Assembly: GCA_028671895.1 (NCBI GenBank)
Contig: CM053809.1
Location: 31,905,501-31,969,500, forward strand
Source: Oenanthe sinensis
Lineage: Eukaryota; Streptophyta; Magnoliopsida; Apiales; Apiaceae
Length of the DNA: 64,000 bases
Direction of reading: 5' to 3'
Shown here piece by piece: positions 50,192 to 62,438 of this stretch (positions within the stretch are counted from its first letter, which is position 1; each line of letters starts with the position of its first letter). Position numbers and translations under genes: made by a program. The notes beneath the pieces are model-generated. The model was not told the origin of the DNA and ran no database searches. It was given only the letters and a program-made list of their open reading frames with translations.

Positions 50192-53177
50192 ATGGAGAGG
50201 ATAGAGCACAAGTACATACAAGTTAACGGACTAAAACATCACGTAGCTGAAATCGGGACATCATCCGGGTCACCAACTATCTTGTTTCTGCATGGATTTC
50301 CCGAGTTATGGTACACTTGGCGTTTCCAAATGATTGCTGTTGCAAATGCTGGCTACAGAGCTGTTGCACCCGATTATCGTGGCTACGGGTTGTCCGACCT
50401 GCCACCTGAACCCGAGAAAGCTACCTTTGATGATCTTGTTTCTGACATGGCTGCTATTCTTGATGCCCTTTCCATTTCTAAGGTTTCTTTATTTTCCTAA
50501 AATTTGTAAATAAATTTATTCTAAGCATAGAGCCTTGATGCATGTAAGGAGCTCAGGTGTTGAATATCCGACCTGCCAAGTCAATTGTGTAACTAACATT
50601 TATTCCGGACTTGTTGCCTTGCCAATTATATATACACTCTGTGTTTCTTCTAGTAATTAGGTTGTTTTAATTATTTAAGTTAATGTTTTACCTTTAATTT
50701 GATAATTAGCAATGTTGGTTGGTAACTATAGATTGATTTAACTTTTGTGTATGTTGATTATACCATTGTGGCATTGACCATGTCTGAAGTTCTTGTAATT
50801 GTAATATATACCTTTGCACAATCATGGTCATTACATAGTTCTAGGGAAACTGATCTTTGATTCCTTGAACAGTTCCTCTTTTTGTTATTAACTTTTTTGT
50901 ACTTGAAACATATATTTTTTAATGGAGAGAATATTGAACTACTTGAGCTTATGAAGATAGTGTGAAACTATGCAGCTTGTAAGGAGTCAAGGACAGTGTA
51001 AATAATTTGTAAAACCTTATTTAGGAAAATTATTTGGTTTAGTTACCTAGGGTTTTTGGCTAGTATTCTCTTTTACATAGAACTATTTGATCTCTCTCAT
51101 TGGATACAGGTTTTTGTTATTGGTCAAGATGTTGGAGCCATGGTTGCTTACCTGTTTGCCCTTCACCATCGCGAAAGGATCCATGGGATTGTAACATTGG
51201 GTGTGCCTTTTATGCCACCACGTCCTGTTGAATACCATAACCTCCTGCCTGAAGGCTTCTACATTACACGATGGCAGGTGAACAACTGTTTCTACAGAAC
51301 AGTTATTTTTTGTGGTTGAAAGTATTAAATATTCCCAGAAAATTCATATTTCAGGAACCTGGTAGAGCTGAAGCTGACTTTGCGCGCCTTGATGCTAAAA
51401 ATGTGTTGCGGAACATTTACATCCTATTTTCAAGAAGCGAAATACCAATAGCTCTCGAAAACCAGGAGATCATGGATATAGTGGAGCCATCTACTCCTTT
51501 ACCCTCTTGGTTCACAGAGGAAGATCTTGCTGTCTATGGGGCAGCATATGAGAAATGTGGATTCCAAACTGCACTGCAAGTTCCTTATAGGTAATCATCA
51601 AGATATTTTAACCCATATTATTTTCATGTCTTTCCTTATTTTCAGCAAGTGATATTTGCACTTCTATCTCATAACATTAGTCACTTGTGGATCATACAAA
51701 CAGACCAGTATATGTAGACATGTAGTATTTGAGCTAATATTATAATAATTATGGAGTTATCTTCCACTTTATCTTTATTACAGTGAAGAAGAATATTATC
51801 CAGACCAGTAAGAACTAACACTCCCACATTTGTGATGATAGAAGTAGAACAGTAAATAAGGATGATCTGAGGATACATATTGCAGTGATATGAAAAACCA
51901 CTTGATTCTTAAAACGTCAGATGAACTAAGATGGAGGGAGTACTAACTTAAGCTTTTAGAACCATCAAACATTGGCCCCATTTGTTTCCACTTAAATTCT
52001 GGAAATAAGCCCTTATTTCCAGAAAAAGTAGGGATGTATGTATTTTTTCTGAAAATAAGTAACTTATTTTTTATTTTGAAGATAATATTTGATTTTAAAA
52101 TTCTAAAACAAATATTTATCTTTAAAAAAAATATGAAAATATGTAAAAAAATAAAAATAAAATAAGCTACTTATTTTAAGTAGACATGGCAAACCGTGTA
52201 GTGTCGTGTCGTTTCGTGTCGTATAATGTCGTGTTTCGTGTACTTTTGGGTATACACGAAAACGACACGATTAGAAATTTTGAACTGTGACACGAACACG
52301 ACACGACTTTTACACGATCAGACACGACACGACACGAAGTACACGAATTTTTGCGTGTACCATTTGTGTACACGAAACGAATGGAAACGAATAGAAACGA
52401 ATGGAAACGAACTGTTACACGAAATTGTTAAAATTTTGAAATATCTTATAAAAATATTTTTATAAATTTACTAAGTTATATTATAATATTATTTATTTTT
52501 AAAAATTATTTATATATTTATCTATGTCGTATACTTCGTGTCGTGTCGTGTACTCGAAAGGTAAACACAAAACCGACACTAAATTTTGCTCGTGTACTTT
52601 CGTATTCGTGTACTTTCGTGTACTAAAAATGCAAACACAAACACTAAATTTTCGTGTCGTTTAGTGTCGTGTAAATCGTGTCGTGTCCAAAATTGCCGGG
52701 TCTAATTTTAAGTTTAAGGAACCCCAAACGGCCACATTGTTTCTCCTATTACTAGGCACCTTATGGCAGTGATAACAATTTCTCTTGCAGATATGTGTTA
52801 TCGATTCTATTATTAGCACTTACCAATGTTGTTTTTCTGTTCTGTTGGAAATCTGTTTTGAGGTGTACTTGGTCTATAGCAGTATACTTGTATTATTCTA
52901 TTACAGAGCTATTCGTCCAAGAAAAAATATAGTGCAGCCCATCAATACACCAGATCCGAAAGTTGAAGCTCCTGCTCTATTTATAACTGGCGAGAAGGAC
53001 TATGTATTCAAATTTCCCGAAATGGAGAACTACATAAAGAGCGGAGCTGTTAAAACGTTTGTTCCGAACTTGGAAATTGAATACATACCTGAAGGTTCCC
53101 ATTTCATCTCGGAGCAATTTCCTGACAAGGTGAATGAGCTAATTCTCTCATTCATCACTAAAAACATTCAAGATTAG
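50192..53177 (+). CDS. Epoxide hydrolase-like alpha/beta hydrolase, copy 2 (intact)
   Basis: Soluble epoxide hydrolases open fatty-acid epoxides to diols, for example in cutin and oxylipin metabolism. Exons 50192-50482, 51110-51277, 51355-51590 and 52907-53177 (TAG) give 321 aa, a normal length. Motifs: HGFPELW with the oxyanion loop at 34-37; RGYGLSD (63-69); nucleophile Asp104 in VIGQDVGA; lid Tyr148 (EGFYITRW) and Tyr231 (QVPYR); acid Asp263 in GEKDY; base His297 in EGSHF. All catalytic residues are present. Typical enzymes have GHDWG at the nucleophile; here it is GQDVG. There is no signal peptide, so the enzyme should be cytosolic or peroxisome-free. Intron 3 (1.3 kb) carries two nested MITEs. 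This is the only intact member of the three-copy array. Confidence 0.92.
51930..51945. mobile_element. Solitary Stowaway-like terminus
   Basis: GATGGAGGGAGTA matches the right end of a Stowaway element, but no matching left end is seen nearby. Probably the remnant of an old copy in intron 3 of hydrolase copy 2. Confidence 0.4.
51974..52733. mobile_element. Outer MITE in intron 3 of hydrolase copy 2
   Basis: The left end GGCCCCATTTGTTTCCACTT and the right end, complement of GGCCGTTTGGGGTTCCTTAA, are similar inverted repeats. ACATT before the left end and ACATT after the right end may be the target duplication. About 228 bp remain once the nested element at 52181-52704 and its duplicated site are removed. 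A similar element lies at 57481-57693. Confidence 0.6.
52181..52704. mobile_element. hAT-like element rich in CGTGT/ACACG, nested, 8-bp target duplication
   Basis: The ends TAGACATGGCAAACC and the reverse complement of GGTTTTG-like TTGCCGGGTCTA pair at TAGAC-GGCAA. The perfect duplication ATTTTAAG lies at 52173-52180 and 52705-52712. Subterminal regions consist of many copies of CGTGTCGTGT on one side and ACACGACACG on the other, so the whole element folds back on itself. 524 bp, no coding capacity. It inserted in the outer element at 51974-52733. Confidence 0.85.
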
Positions 53178-54936
53178 AAATTCGATTTAATAGACATCGG
53201 TCTTGGTACCATGCCCGAAATTGTGACAGGGTTCTGCTGAAATAACTAAAAAAACTGTTTGCTACCGTGTCCATGTCCATGTCCATGTTTTTTTTACTAA
53301 TCTCTATCTTGTATCACTATAGCTAAGCTTGTAAATCGCTTCTCGTTACAAGAATTGTGTGCAACTATGTGTGTTGTAGAATGTTTAGAAGCTAAGAGTT
53401 ATGCGAACCTTCATTTTAATTTTCAGACGATAGATCTATCCACATTGATAGTTTTTTTTCATGCGGAGATGATTGTGTTGTATTCATTTATGTTAGGAAT
53501 GGAATGATGCAGTTATTGTACTAATAATACACCGAATAAAACTTGTCAACAAAATTTAAGGTGAGAGGAGAATAAATTTTCAGAATGAAAAATAGTAGGA
53601 GGTAAATTTTAATGATCAGGGAATTTGTGATTTCGAAAATAAAAATTGAGTTTTAGTTCAAATTGATATGAATAAAATAAATAAATAAATGTTTGACAAA
53701 TTATATAATAGAATAAAAATTGAGAGGTATTTGATAAGGTAGCAACTAATTGCACAAATAATAATTTGATTTATAACTAAACTGGAACTGTTTTACTAGT
53801 ACTCCATAAACTAAAGGATCTAATAAGTTGGTATGAAAATGGATTGTTTGTGTGTACTGATCATCGGTCCTTTAATCGTGAGTCTTCTGTTCTGTTCGGT
53901 AGAATGGAATAACTTTGCAAATTAAATAAATCCAAATTATATTAGTAATTGAAAAATATTATTTTATAGGGATTTTACTGTATTATTGCAGAATCATATA
54001 TGAGGTAACACATCTGAAAAAACAATAAGCCGGCAAAGATATACAAGTCTTGGTCAATCTGGTAGCTATCGGGTGTTCCTCTCAACATAAACAGACAATT
54101 ACATTTCTTTATTAGTAAAAAAAAATGAATCAAATATGTTGGTACATAATATTGAGTTTCAGTACCTTTGAGTAGGGGTCATAATATTGAGTTTCGGAAT
54201 TCAGTACAAAAAAATATATAAAATTTCAAATTTATTAGGTTCGAAAACGTGTTAATTTCAAATTTTTTAATTTTTTAAAAGCTTGAAGTTTTAATAAAAG
54301 AAACATTTTGGATAGTATTCGAGTCTCTTTTATGTAAATAATACTCCTTTTGTCTCAAATTATTTATCATTTTTTATTTATTGCTGTCAAATTGACTCAA
54401 TTTTGAATAAAAATTATATATATTATATAATTAAAAAAATTATATTATTAAAAAATATATGTAATGTGTCTTAAAATATAATTTCAATTTTTTAAATTAT
54501 AAACTAATAACTTTTAATTAGCAATCAAAATTTGATCAATTTAATCATAAAAAATTAAACCAAAATATTTTACTTTTAGTAGGTGAAGCACTTCCACCTA
54601 GTAAGTTTGTCTTTTACCCCATATACACGTATATGAAATATGATATTCCGACCACTGGAGCAAGTACAAAGAATGGTATCAAAATTTGACAACAAAGATA
54701 ATAATTTTATTTTTGATATATTTACAAATCTAATAATACTTGTATTATTCTTACTTGTAGTGCTACATTTCTCTCGTGCTCTGCAGCTCCTCGATATAAT
54801 ATGCAGAAGTTATAACACACAGCATATAATAAAATGACATGTCACATTTTTGATTCTCTCAACTTGCAGCAGACCATCTATATAAAGACCTCCTGGTAAG
54901 CTTCTCTTATTGCATTAAAACAATAAACTTGAGCAA
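53178..54936. other. Spacer between hydrolase copies 2 and 3
   Basis: No gene is seen. The first 200 bases are the probable 3' UTR of copy 2. A decayed Stowaway-like stretch begins TACTCCTTTTGTCTCAAA at about 54342 and ends without a clear terminus near 54590. Confidence 0.45.
54879..54886 (+). promoter_or_regulatory. TATA box retained by hydrolase copy 3
   Basis: TATATAAA, 51 bases before the ATG at 54937. The core promoter of the broken copy therefore looks intact, and a transcript may still be made. Confidence 0.5.
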
Positions 54937-56396
54937 ATGGAACTGATCGAGCACAAGTATGTCGAAGCCAATGGGCTAAAGCATCATGTAGCCGAAATTG
55001 GATCCGGATCAACTGTGGTGCTTATTTCTGCATGGTTTCCCTGAAATTTGGTACACTTGGCGCTATCAAATGATTGCAGTTGCCAAGGCCGGGTACAGGG
55101 CCATTGCACCTGATTTCCGAGGATACGGGTTGTCTGACAAGCCTCCTGTGCCCGAGGATACCACCTTCTCTGTCCTAGTTGACGACCTTCCTCCTATTCT
55201 CGAGGCTATGAAAGTTGACAAGGTATCGTATAATCTAGTACTTTATAATAGGTGTTCCTTCGAATACAAATTAATTTAGCCTACAAACGGGTAATTTGTG
55301 TTATCAAAACTAGTGACTTGTAATAATGTGACCAATGATTTGCATTAATGTGACCGATAGTTTGTAGTTGAACGTGACCCAAATGAAGTTGGAGAGGTTT
55401 TTTTTATTTGTTATCATTGAAAACTAGTGTTTATCTGCAGGTGTTTGTTATTGGTCAAGATTTTGGAGCAATGGTGGCATACAAGTTTGCGCTTGAACAT
55501 CCAGAGAGGGTTTTAGGAGTTGCAACATTAGGTGTGCCATTCATGCCACCAGGTCCCTTCACAAGCCATAAAACACTTCCAGAAGGATTCTACATTTCTA
55601 GATGGAACGTATGTTTATTTATTAATCCTATATCATTTTGATATATAACAAGATGTTTACTATAGCAAATGGTTCCTATGGATCAGTTCCGAACCTTTGG
55701 TAAGCTGTAAGACATGTAATTTCATTATTATTGATGTACAGGAACCCGGAAGAGCAGAAGCTGACTTCGAGAAGCTTAGGTGCAAAAACTGTGATAAAGA
55801 ACATATATACCATGTTCTCGAGAAATGAAATACCAATAGCCAAGGAAGGACAGGAAATCATGGATTTGGTGGAACCTTCAACTCCTTTGCCCTCCTGATT
55901 TACAGACGAAGATCTTGCAGCCTATGGGGATTCATATGAAAATTCCGGATTTCAAACTTCATTGGCAGTTCCCTATAGGTAAATTGTTGTGATAGCTTTT
56001 AATGAATTTACAAAATCTAACTAATGATTGAAGAAGGTTCAAGTCTCACTTGAGTCATGCTTGTTTGGTACGTGGTAGTTTGATAGGCTATTACATGATC
56101 ATTTATACTTAAACCAATCCTGTTACAGGTCATTATTCGCACCAGAAAAGGAAACTGGAAAGAATATTGAAGATCCAAGAATCGAAGTTCCAGCGCTATA
56201 CGTGACAGGGGAGAAGGATTACTTGTTTAAGTTTCCGGGAGTTGCAGATTTTGTCAAGAGTGGAGAGGTCAAAAAGTATGTCACGAATCTGGAAATAAAA
56301 TTCTTGCCTGAAGGAACTCATTTTATTTCCGAGCAATTTCCTGATGAGGTGAATCACCATATCATCACCTTTCTTCAGTCCAATACTCAGAAGTAA
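54937..56396 (+). pseudogene. Epoxide-hydrolase-like copy 3, broken by two frameshifts and a stop
   Basis: The four-exon structure is preserved (54937-55222, 55441-55608, 55742-55978 and 56129-56396) with good splice sites. Exon 1 is 286 bp, one more than a multiple of three: an extra base in CTTATTT at about 55021-55026 shifts the frame just before HGFPE and leads to a stop. Exon 3 is 237 bp against 236 in copies 1 and 2; an extra base near 55780 shifts the frame after the ADFEKL stretch. In the restored reading, the Trp of LPSW is replaced by TGA at 55896-55898. The rest still shows GQDFGA, EGFYISRW, VPYR, GEKDY and EGTHF. The lesions are few, so loss is recent. Sequencing error could produce single-base insertions but would need to hit twice, and would not explain the TGA. 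Confidence 0.88.
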
Positions 56397-57480
56397 TCTT
56401 AAATATCAAGCCTTACATGCAACGCCATACTCTTGTATATATATTCAAGATTTAGCGGAGTAAGAGTTATAAGTATGTGAGCAGTGAGTATATAGATTTC
56501 TGCAATTATGCGGAAAAAAACTCGATCGTTAAAGTTTGTGGTTCAGAGGATCAGAGTGTTGCGATCAACTCACGTTCATTGAACCTCAACCTCGGAAGTT
56601 TGTGTTAGTGTTAGTGTTAGTGCCCAGAAACAATTTAGAGTGTACAATTACATTATTTGCTAGTGATACATGCACCCCTAAATTATCTAAAATGATAGTT
56701 GTACACTGCCTTTTTCTCTTCATTTCACTAAAATACTCTTAATTCTTTAATTTTAATTTTTTCTTTTAATTCTTACTAATTAACATTAGCTACTTAGTTT
56801 TCGTAAAATTTGGTAAAATTTTATTTTTATTATTGTAATATGAAAATTGCATTATTTTTTTTCAATTTTTAAATATACACATAAAATTTGTTGATTATAT
56901 ATAACAAAATTACGAGTTATATTCATCAAAAACCAAAAATCAACTTGATACAAATAAAAATTTATTATTATTATATTACTAAATTGTTCGTTAACTCATA
57001 TGCAAACTTTTCAAAATGTACTCCTTTAAAAGTATTTCAATCATTTAACTTATTATTATTATTATTATTTTGATTTTACACCTTCATCAATGTTATAGAA
57101 ATTGACGGATTTTTCAAAAATCGCCGATAAATTCCTGATTAATCATTATCAGATATTTGACCGATACGATTTATAAAATTCGATTTATGTTTATAAAATA
57201 TTTTTAAATAATATATTCTATAGTAAATTAGATAAATATATTAAATTTTATTATAATAATATAATAAATCTGATTATGATTAATCCCAATTAGTCAATTA
57301 ATCTCAAATGGATATCTTAACCAATAAGTTCTCATTCCCGGTTTTTACATATTCAGGTCTAAATCATGCTCTCTGTTCTCTTACATCACATGAAACGCAA
57401 CATGATAAAAAGATAAGATAGATACAGGCATACGTTACACACACAAACACACATTACATATTCTCACAAGATATATGGCC

Positions 57481-57693
57481 TGTTTGGCCTGGCTTAAAAA
57501 TAAGTCCTTTTGGACTTATTTTCGGGTAAAAATTTCATATTTTGATAAATGTTTTTTATACAAGTATTTAATGTATATTTGAGATTCTATAAGTTGCAAA
57601 AAAAAGTTAACTTTTTTCAGAAAAAAGTTAGGAATCTCTAACTTTGTCTTAAAATAAGTTGACTTATTCTGGAAAAAAGTTTCCCCAAACACC
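57481..57693. mobile_element. MITE related to the outer element of hydrolase intron 3
   Basis: The left end GGCCTGTTTGGCCTGGCTTA and the right end AAAGTTTCCCCAAACACCCC are imperfect inverted repeats; subterminal TAAGTCC-TTTTGGACTTA and TAAGTTGACTTA also pair. Together with 51974-52733 it belongs to a GGCC-CAAAC type family. Confidence 0.5.
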
Positions 57694-58112
57694 CCCATAC
57701 TATCCTATACATATCCTATATTTTTACGTACATATACTCATCACTATTATTATAATATTATTATAATCATACTGATCACCCCCACAAAAACAAGAGAGAG
57801 AAACAAATAGTTTTAGAGAGAGAGAGAGAGCGATTATTGACATCACCTTCTGGATCTAGGGTTTCTCTCCGCCTTCATCACCATCAAATCAAGCCCTAAA
57901 TATACGTACAACACATATATTATACATACATATAGACACACACATATATATAAATTGAAATCTGAATCAATCACCTTTTTTCATCACAGATCTAAAAAGG
58001 GTTTGTCACAAAAGCCTAATCTTTGGTTGTTAATTCAAGAAAATCACAGATCTGATACATATATAACTGTGTGTGTGTGTGTGTAGACAAAGTTAATCAA
58101 GTTTGAATTTTG

Positions 58113-58118
58113 ATGTGA
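58113..58118 (+). promoter_or_regulatory. Start-stop upstream reading frame before CPL1
   Basis: ATG immediately followed by TGA, 37 bases upstream of the CPL1 ATG at 58155. If it is in the mature leader it is a minimal upstream reading frame, of the kind known to stall ribosomes in some plant genes. Whether the leader extends this far was inferred, not shown. Confidence 0.45.
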
Positions 58119-58154
58119 TTTGACTTTGATTCAAGACTGAAACAAACCCAAATT

Positions 58155-61100
58155 ATGTATAATTCATCATCAATTGTTGTGTATCAAGGAGACAAACTTA
58201 TTGGAGAAGTAGATGCTGTGTATGTTAACGGACAGAACGATGTCGTTTTGGAGGAGATAAAGATAAGTCATTTATCAATTCCAAGTGAAAGATGCACACC
58301 ACTTGCTGTTCTTCATAGCATTACTAACAATGGGGTTTGCTTCAAATTGGAGTGCAAGTCGCAGTTTCTTTACTCACAGCTCAATCTTATGCACTCTACG
58401 TGTCTCAGGGAGAACAAGGTATCTATATATACACCCATTAAAATTTAAAACCCAGATTTTTTAAACTTAAAATTCATCATTTTTGGCCTTAAAAATTTAA
58501 TCTTCAACTTTTGGACTGTAGAAACAAGTTGCCCAGATGGACTTTTGGACACAAATGAACACAGGACTTGATAAAGACTTGAACTTGGTTTTGGATTAAG
58601 GGGATGTAGATACAGATTAATAAAATTGGAATTTTTTTATGGACTGGTTTTGAATTTAAGATCTTCTCAGAATGTATAAGAATCTCTAGTTTTATGAATT
58701 GGATTATAATCAAGATATACCGTGTATTAATCCGTATAACACCGAAGATTATGAGTGAAGATCTACCCAGAAAGTTTCAAATAACAATAATTGGTTATGT
58801 ATGAAGTGGTTTAGAATTGAAGATCTACCCAGAAAGTTTCAAGAACTGGTCTATATAGATCTGTAATAAGTTGCAGTTGAATCCTTATTCTGGGAACATT
58901 AACATGGAATGAATCTTTGCAGGAAATCTTAGTAAGCTAATAATTTGCTCAACAAAGTTTGTAGCAGCTCCGATTTGTTATTTTTGTTACTGGTTTACAT
59001 ACTTGGAAAAGACATCTAATATGTTTAATTTTTTATATCTATGGTTGCAAAATCCGGCGCAAACACAGGGGATGGAAAACAGGTTTCTTTAGTATAAGAA
59101 TATGATGTAGGCTCATTAGTTTCTGATAGTTGCCTCTAGGTTTCATTGATACAAATGTCTCTATCTTCTGATATTCCCATCACTAAAACATTAAAGTTTG
59201 TTCTTTTGGACTTGGTAAAAGATTAATTTTCCTTGCAATCAAATTCATATAATTTATTAACACATGGGCTTCAACAGTCTTATTAACCTGTGTTTTTGTT
59301 TGAAATATGTGACAGACTGCAGTGATGTATCTTGGTGACACGGAGCTCCATCTGGTTGCCATGCTCTCCAGAAAGAATGAGAAGCAATGCCCTTGTTTCT
59401 GGGGTTTCAAGATCACAACAGGACTGTACGATTCTTGTGTGGTCATGTTGAATCTCAGATGCCTTGGCATCGTATTTGACCTTGACGAGACGCTAATCGT
59501 TGCTAACACGATGCGCTCATTCGAGGACCGGATTGAGGCTTTGCAGAGAAAGATAAACTCTGATTCTGATTCTGATCCACAGCGTGTTTCTGTCATGCTT
59601 GCAGAAATTAAGAGGTATCAAGAGGACAAGCTTATATTGAAGCAATATGCAGAGAATGATCAGGTTTTTGAAAATGGTAAGGTGATCAAATCTCAACCCG
59701 AGGTTATCCAGGCATTGTCTGAGAGTCATCAGCCAATTGTTCGCCCAATTATACGTTTACAAGACAAAAATGTTATCCTGACTCGTATCAATCCACTGGT
59801 AAGTATGTCATATTGAATTAGTAGTGTGATTGACTCTAATAATAATGCACTTGGTCTTCTGTTAACATCGCATACTACCACCTCATATAAGCAGTTACTG
59901 TCATCTTATCTGTATTGAGAGCTAAGAATATTATATAATAATTTACCTGCTGGTCAATGATGGCAATATGTCCTGCAACTTTTTTTAAGAAATAATGTAT
60001 TTGTTATACCAAATACTTTCACTAAATGCTTACATCATAATCACAGTATGTAATTTTATGTACAGATACGTGATACAAGTGTCCTTGTGCAATTGAGACC
60101 AGCGTGGGAGGATCTTAGAAGCTACTTGATTGCAAGAGGTCGTAAGCGATTTGAAGTATTTGTTTGCACAATGGCTGAAAGGGACTATGCTTTAGAAATG
60201 TGGAGGCTTCTTGATCCAGAGTCGAAGTTGATAAACACAAAGGAGATCTTGGATCGCATTGTCTGTGTTAAACCTGGTTAGTAAAGATAAACTCATACCT
60301 TGGCTGCTCATGTTTCATAATTGATATTATTTCTTTCTCCTACTTTAAGCCTTCCAATATATCTACAGTTGTTTCTATTGTCCGTGAAGTGGATTTGAAT
60401 AAGTTATTCAGTATCATTTATGACTGATTTCTTGTGAAGTAGATTCAGATGCACTATGACTTACTTTCTGCACCCAACAGGTTTGAAAAAATCATTGTTC
60501 AATGTCTTCCAAAATGGGAACTGCAATCCCAACCTGGCATTGGTGATTGATGATCGCCTAAAAGTGTGGGATGAAAAAGATCAACCTCGTGTCCACGTTG
60601 TGCCTGCTTTTGCTCCATATTATGCTCCCCAAGCTGAGGTACTTGCCACGTGTATTATTAAAATGTATTTAGCGGAGGGAATCTGTTTTGTCTTCAAAGA
60701 AGTATATTCTGTCTATATATCTGGCTATCTATTTGCTTATTCCTTAGTTGTCTTATGCACCTCATGCAACCCCTTTTTTTTGTAGGCCAACAATGTGGTG
60801 CCTGTTTTGTGTGTTGCAAGAAATGTTGCCTGCAATGTTAGAGGTGGCTTCTTCAAGTAAGGATTTAAGAATACAATAAAGATTTTATATTTAAAGTCTA
60901 ACACACCCTTTGATATAAATTGATAAGGTTTTATTTTAATTTACATGCACATCTCTTCGTTACTTTATTATATTTCGGATATTAGGATTTGTGGAATCGA
61001 AAGGTGAAATGGAGTTCTTTTGTATGGATACAACATGTTAATGTACTTGGTACTTAGTCATGACCAAGACTGTTTTACTGTACTCAGAGACTTTGACGAG

Positions 61101-62438
61101 GGTATTTTACAAAGGATTCTAGAGGTCAAGTTTGAAGATGATGTTAAAGATATCCCTTTACCTCCTGACGTGAGCAATTATTTGATCTCCGAGGTCAGTG
61201 CTTTCAAAATGCTTTCATCTTTCATTTAATCTAGGAAATAAAGCATTGGTGTTATAGTCGTGATTACTTTAATAGTACATTGTTCTTGTGCACATAAGCA
61301 TAGAATCTTTAGCCATTGAGGACATCTGCTTGCTTTTCAGGATGATGCCTCAGCTTTGAACGGGAACAAAGATTCACTTTCTTTCGATGGCATGGCAGAT
61401 ATTGAAGTGGAAAGGAGATTAAAGGTACCATGTCTTGATATGATGCATCATGTATGTGGTTGTAGGCTAACTTAATGATACATATTTATATAATTCTTAT
61501 GGGTAATACCGTAGTAGGCAATGAAGTTGTTACATTTGGGAATAGCACGTGCATGCATTTTGAAAGTTGCTATAAGAAGTTTATTATTTTGCTTCGAGTT
61601 GTTTGTTATTTGTAAGTTGTCTGTCTTAAACTGGTGATACTATACTAGAAAAAAAAACTGACTTTTAACCACTTTGTCTAATTGGTGTTCAGGATGAAAC
61701 TGCAGCTTTCCCTGCAGTCCTTCCAATAGTCACTACTGCAGATCCCAGGCTTGTTCCTCATGTGGTAAACCCTCCTCCCATTATAAATCCTGCGCCGACA
61801 ATGCTAGGGCAAGTTATGCCTGTTCCCAGTAAATCATTGCCACAAGTGACTCCAATACTTAAAAATGTGAACCAAGTTGGCCTTTCAGAAACAAACTTAC
61901 AGAATTCTCCCGCCAGAGAAGAGGGTGAAGTACCTGAATCTGAGCTGGATCCTGATACGAGGAGGAGACTTCTCATATTGGAGCATGGTCAACACATAAG
62001 AGATCCTCCTATTGAGCCCAAATTTCCTATAAGACCACCTTCATTGCAAGTTTCTGTTCCACAAGTTCAAAGACGTGGAAATTGGTTTCCAGTTGAGGAA
62101 AAGATGAGCCCAAGACAACTGAATCCACTGGTGCCAGTACCACCCAAGGAATTTCCTTTACAAATAGAGCTGCCACCTGTTGATAAGCAGCAACCTCGTC
62201 TTCCTCCCTTTGTCCATAAGGTGGACAGTTCAACACCGTCCAGTATGGTATTTAATAATGAGGGTCAGATGATGCCTAAAGAGGTGATCACTTTTTTATT
62301 ATCTGCCTGTACAGCTGAGTAATTACTTGAAAATTTGAATTATATATGGCTTATTGATTTTTTTGGATTTGCAGGCCTTTCAAAGAGATGAACGTTTGAG
62401 ACCAAGTCCAACGTTGTCTACTTACCCTTCATTTGCAG
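58155..62438 (+). CDS. CPL1: RNA polymerase II CTD phosphatase-like 1 (3' partial)
   Basis: CPL1 (FRY2) removes phosphate from the C-terminal domain of RNA polymerase II and acts in stress and hormone responses and in miRNA processing. Visible exons: 58155-58418, 59316-59798, 60066-60276, 60481-60638, 60786-60856, 61088-61193, 61341-61424, 61693-62283 and 62375-62438, all in phase, about 677 residues. The start is MYNSSSIVVYQGDKLIGEV. The catalytic FCP domain is complete: FDLDETLIV with the Asp143-x-Asp145 nucleophile and acid/base, CTMAERDYALEMWRLLDP, and LVIDDRLKVWD with Asp343 and Asp344. Downstream lies PAREEGEVPESELDPDTRRR. The two double-stranded-RNA-binding domains must lie outside. 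The close relative CPL2 has a similar catalytic part, but the stretches after the catalytic domain agree with CPL1 as I recall. No breaks are visible. Confidence 0.92.

Larger units (their letters stand above)
56397..58154. other. Spacer and CPL1 promoter/leader
   Basis: No gene is seen. It includes a short GTGTTA repeat (about 56601-56622), a MITE at about 57481-57693, an (AG)n run near 57815-57830 and a (TG)n run near 58068-58084. A start-stop upstream frame ATGTGA lies at 58113-58118. Confidence 0.5.

Noticed and set aside
52190..52690. CRISPR-like array of ACACGACACG repeats
   Set aside because: The repeats are short, irregular, without unique spacers of constant length, and lie within a transposon with a target duplication in a plant intron.
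54998..55279. Alternative start for hydrolase copy 3 downstream of the frameshift
   Set aside because: It would remove the first 20 residues or so, and exon 3 is still broken by a second shift and a TGA, so it does not rescue the gene.
56598..56622. TTAGTG-type short repeat as a telomeric relic
   Set aside because: The unit GTGTTA does not match the plant telomere TTTAGGG and has only about four copies.
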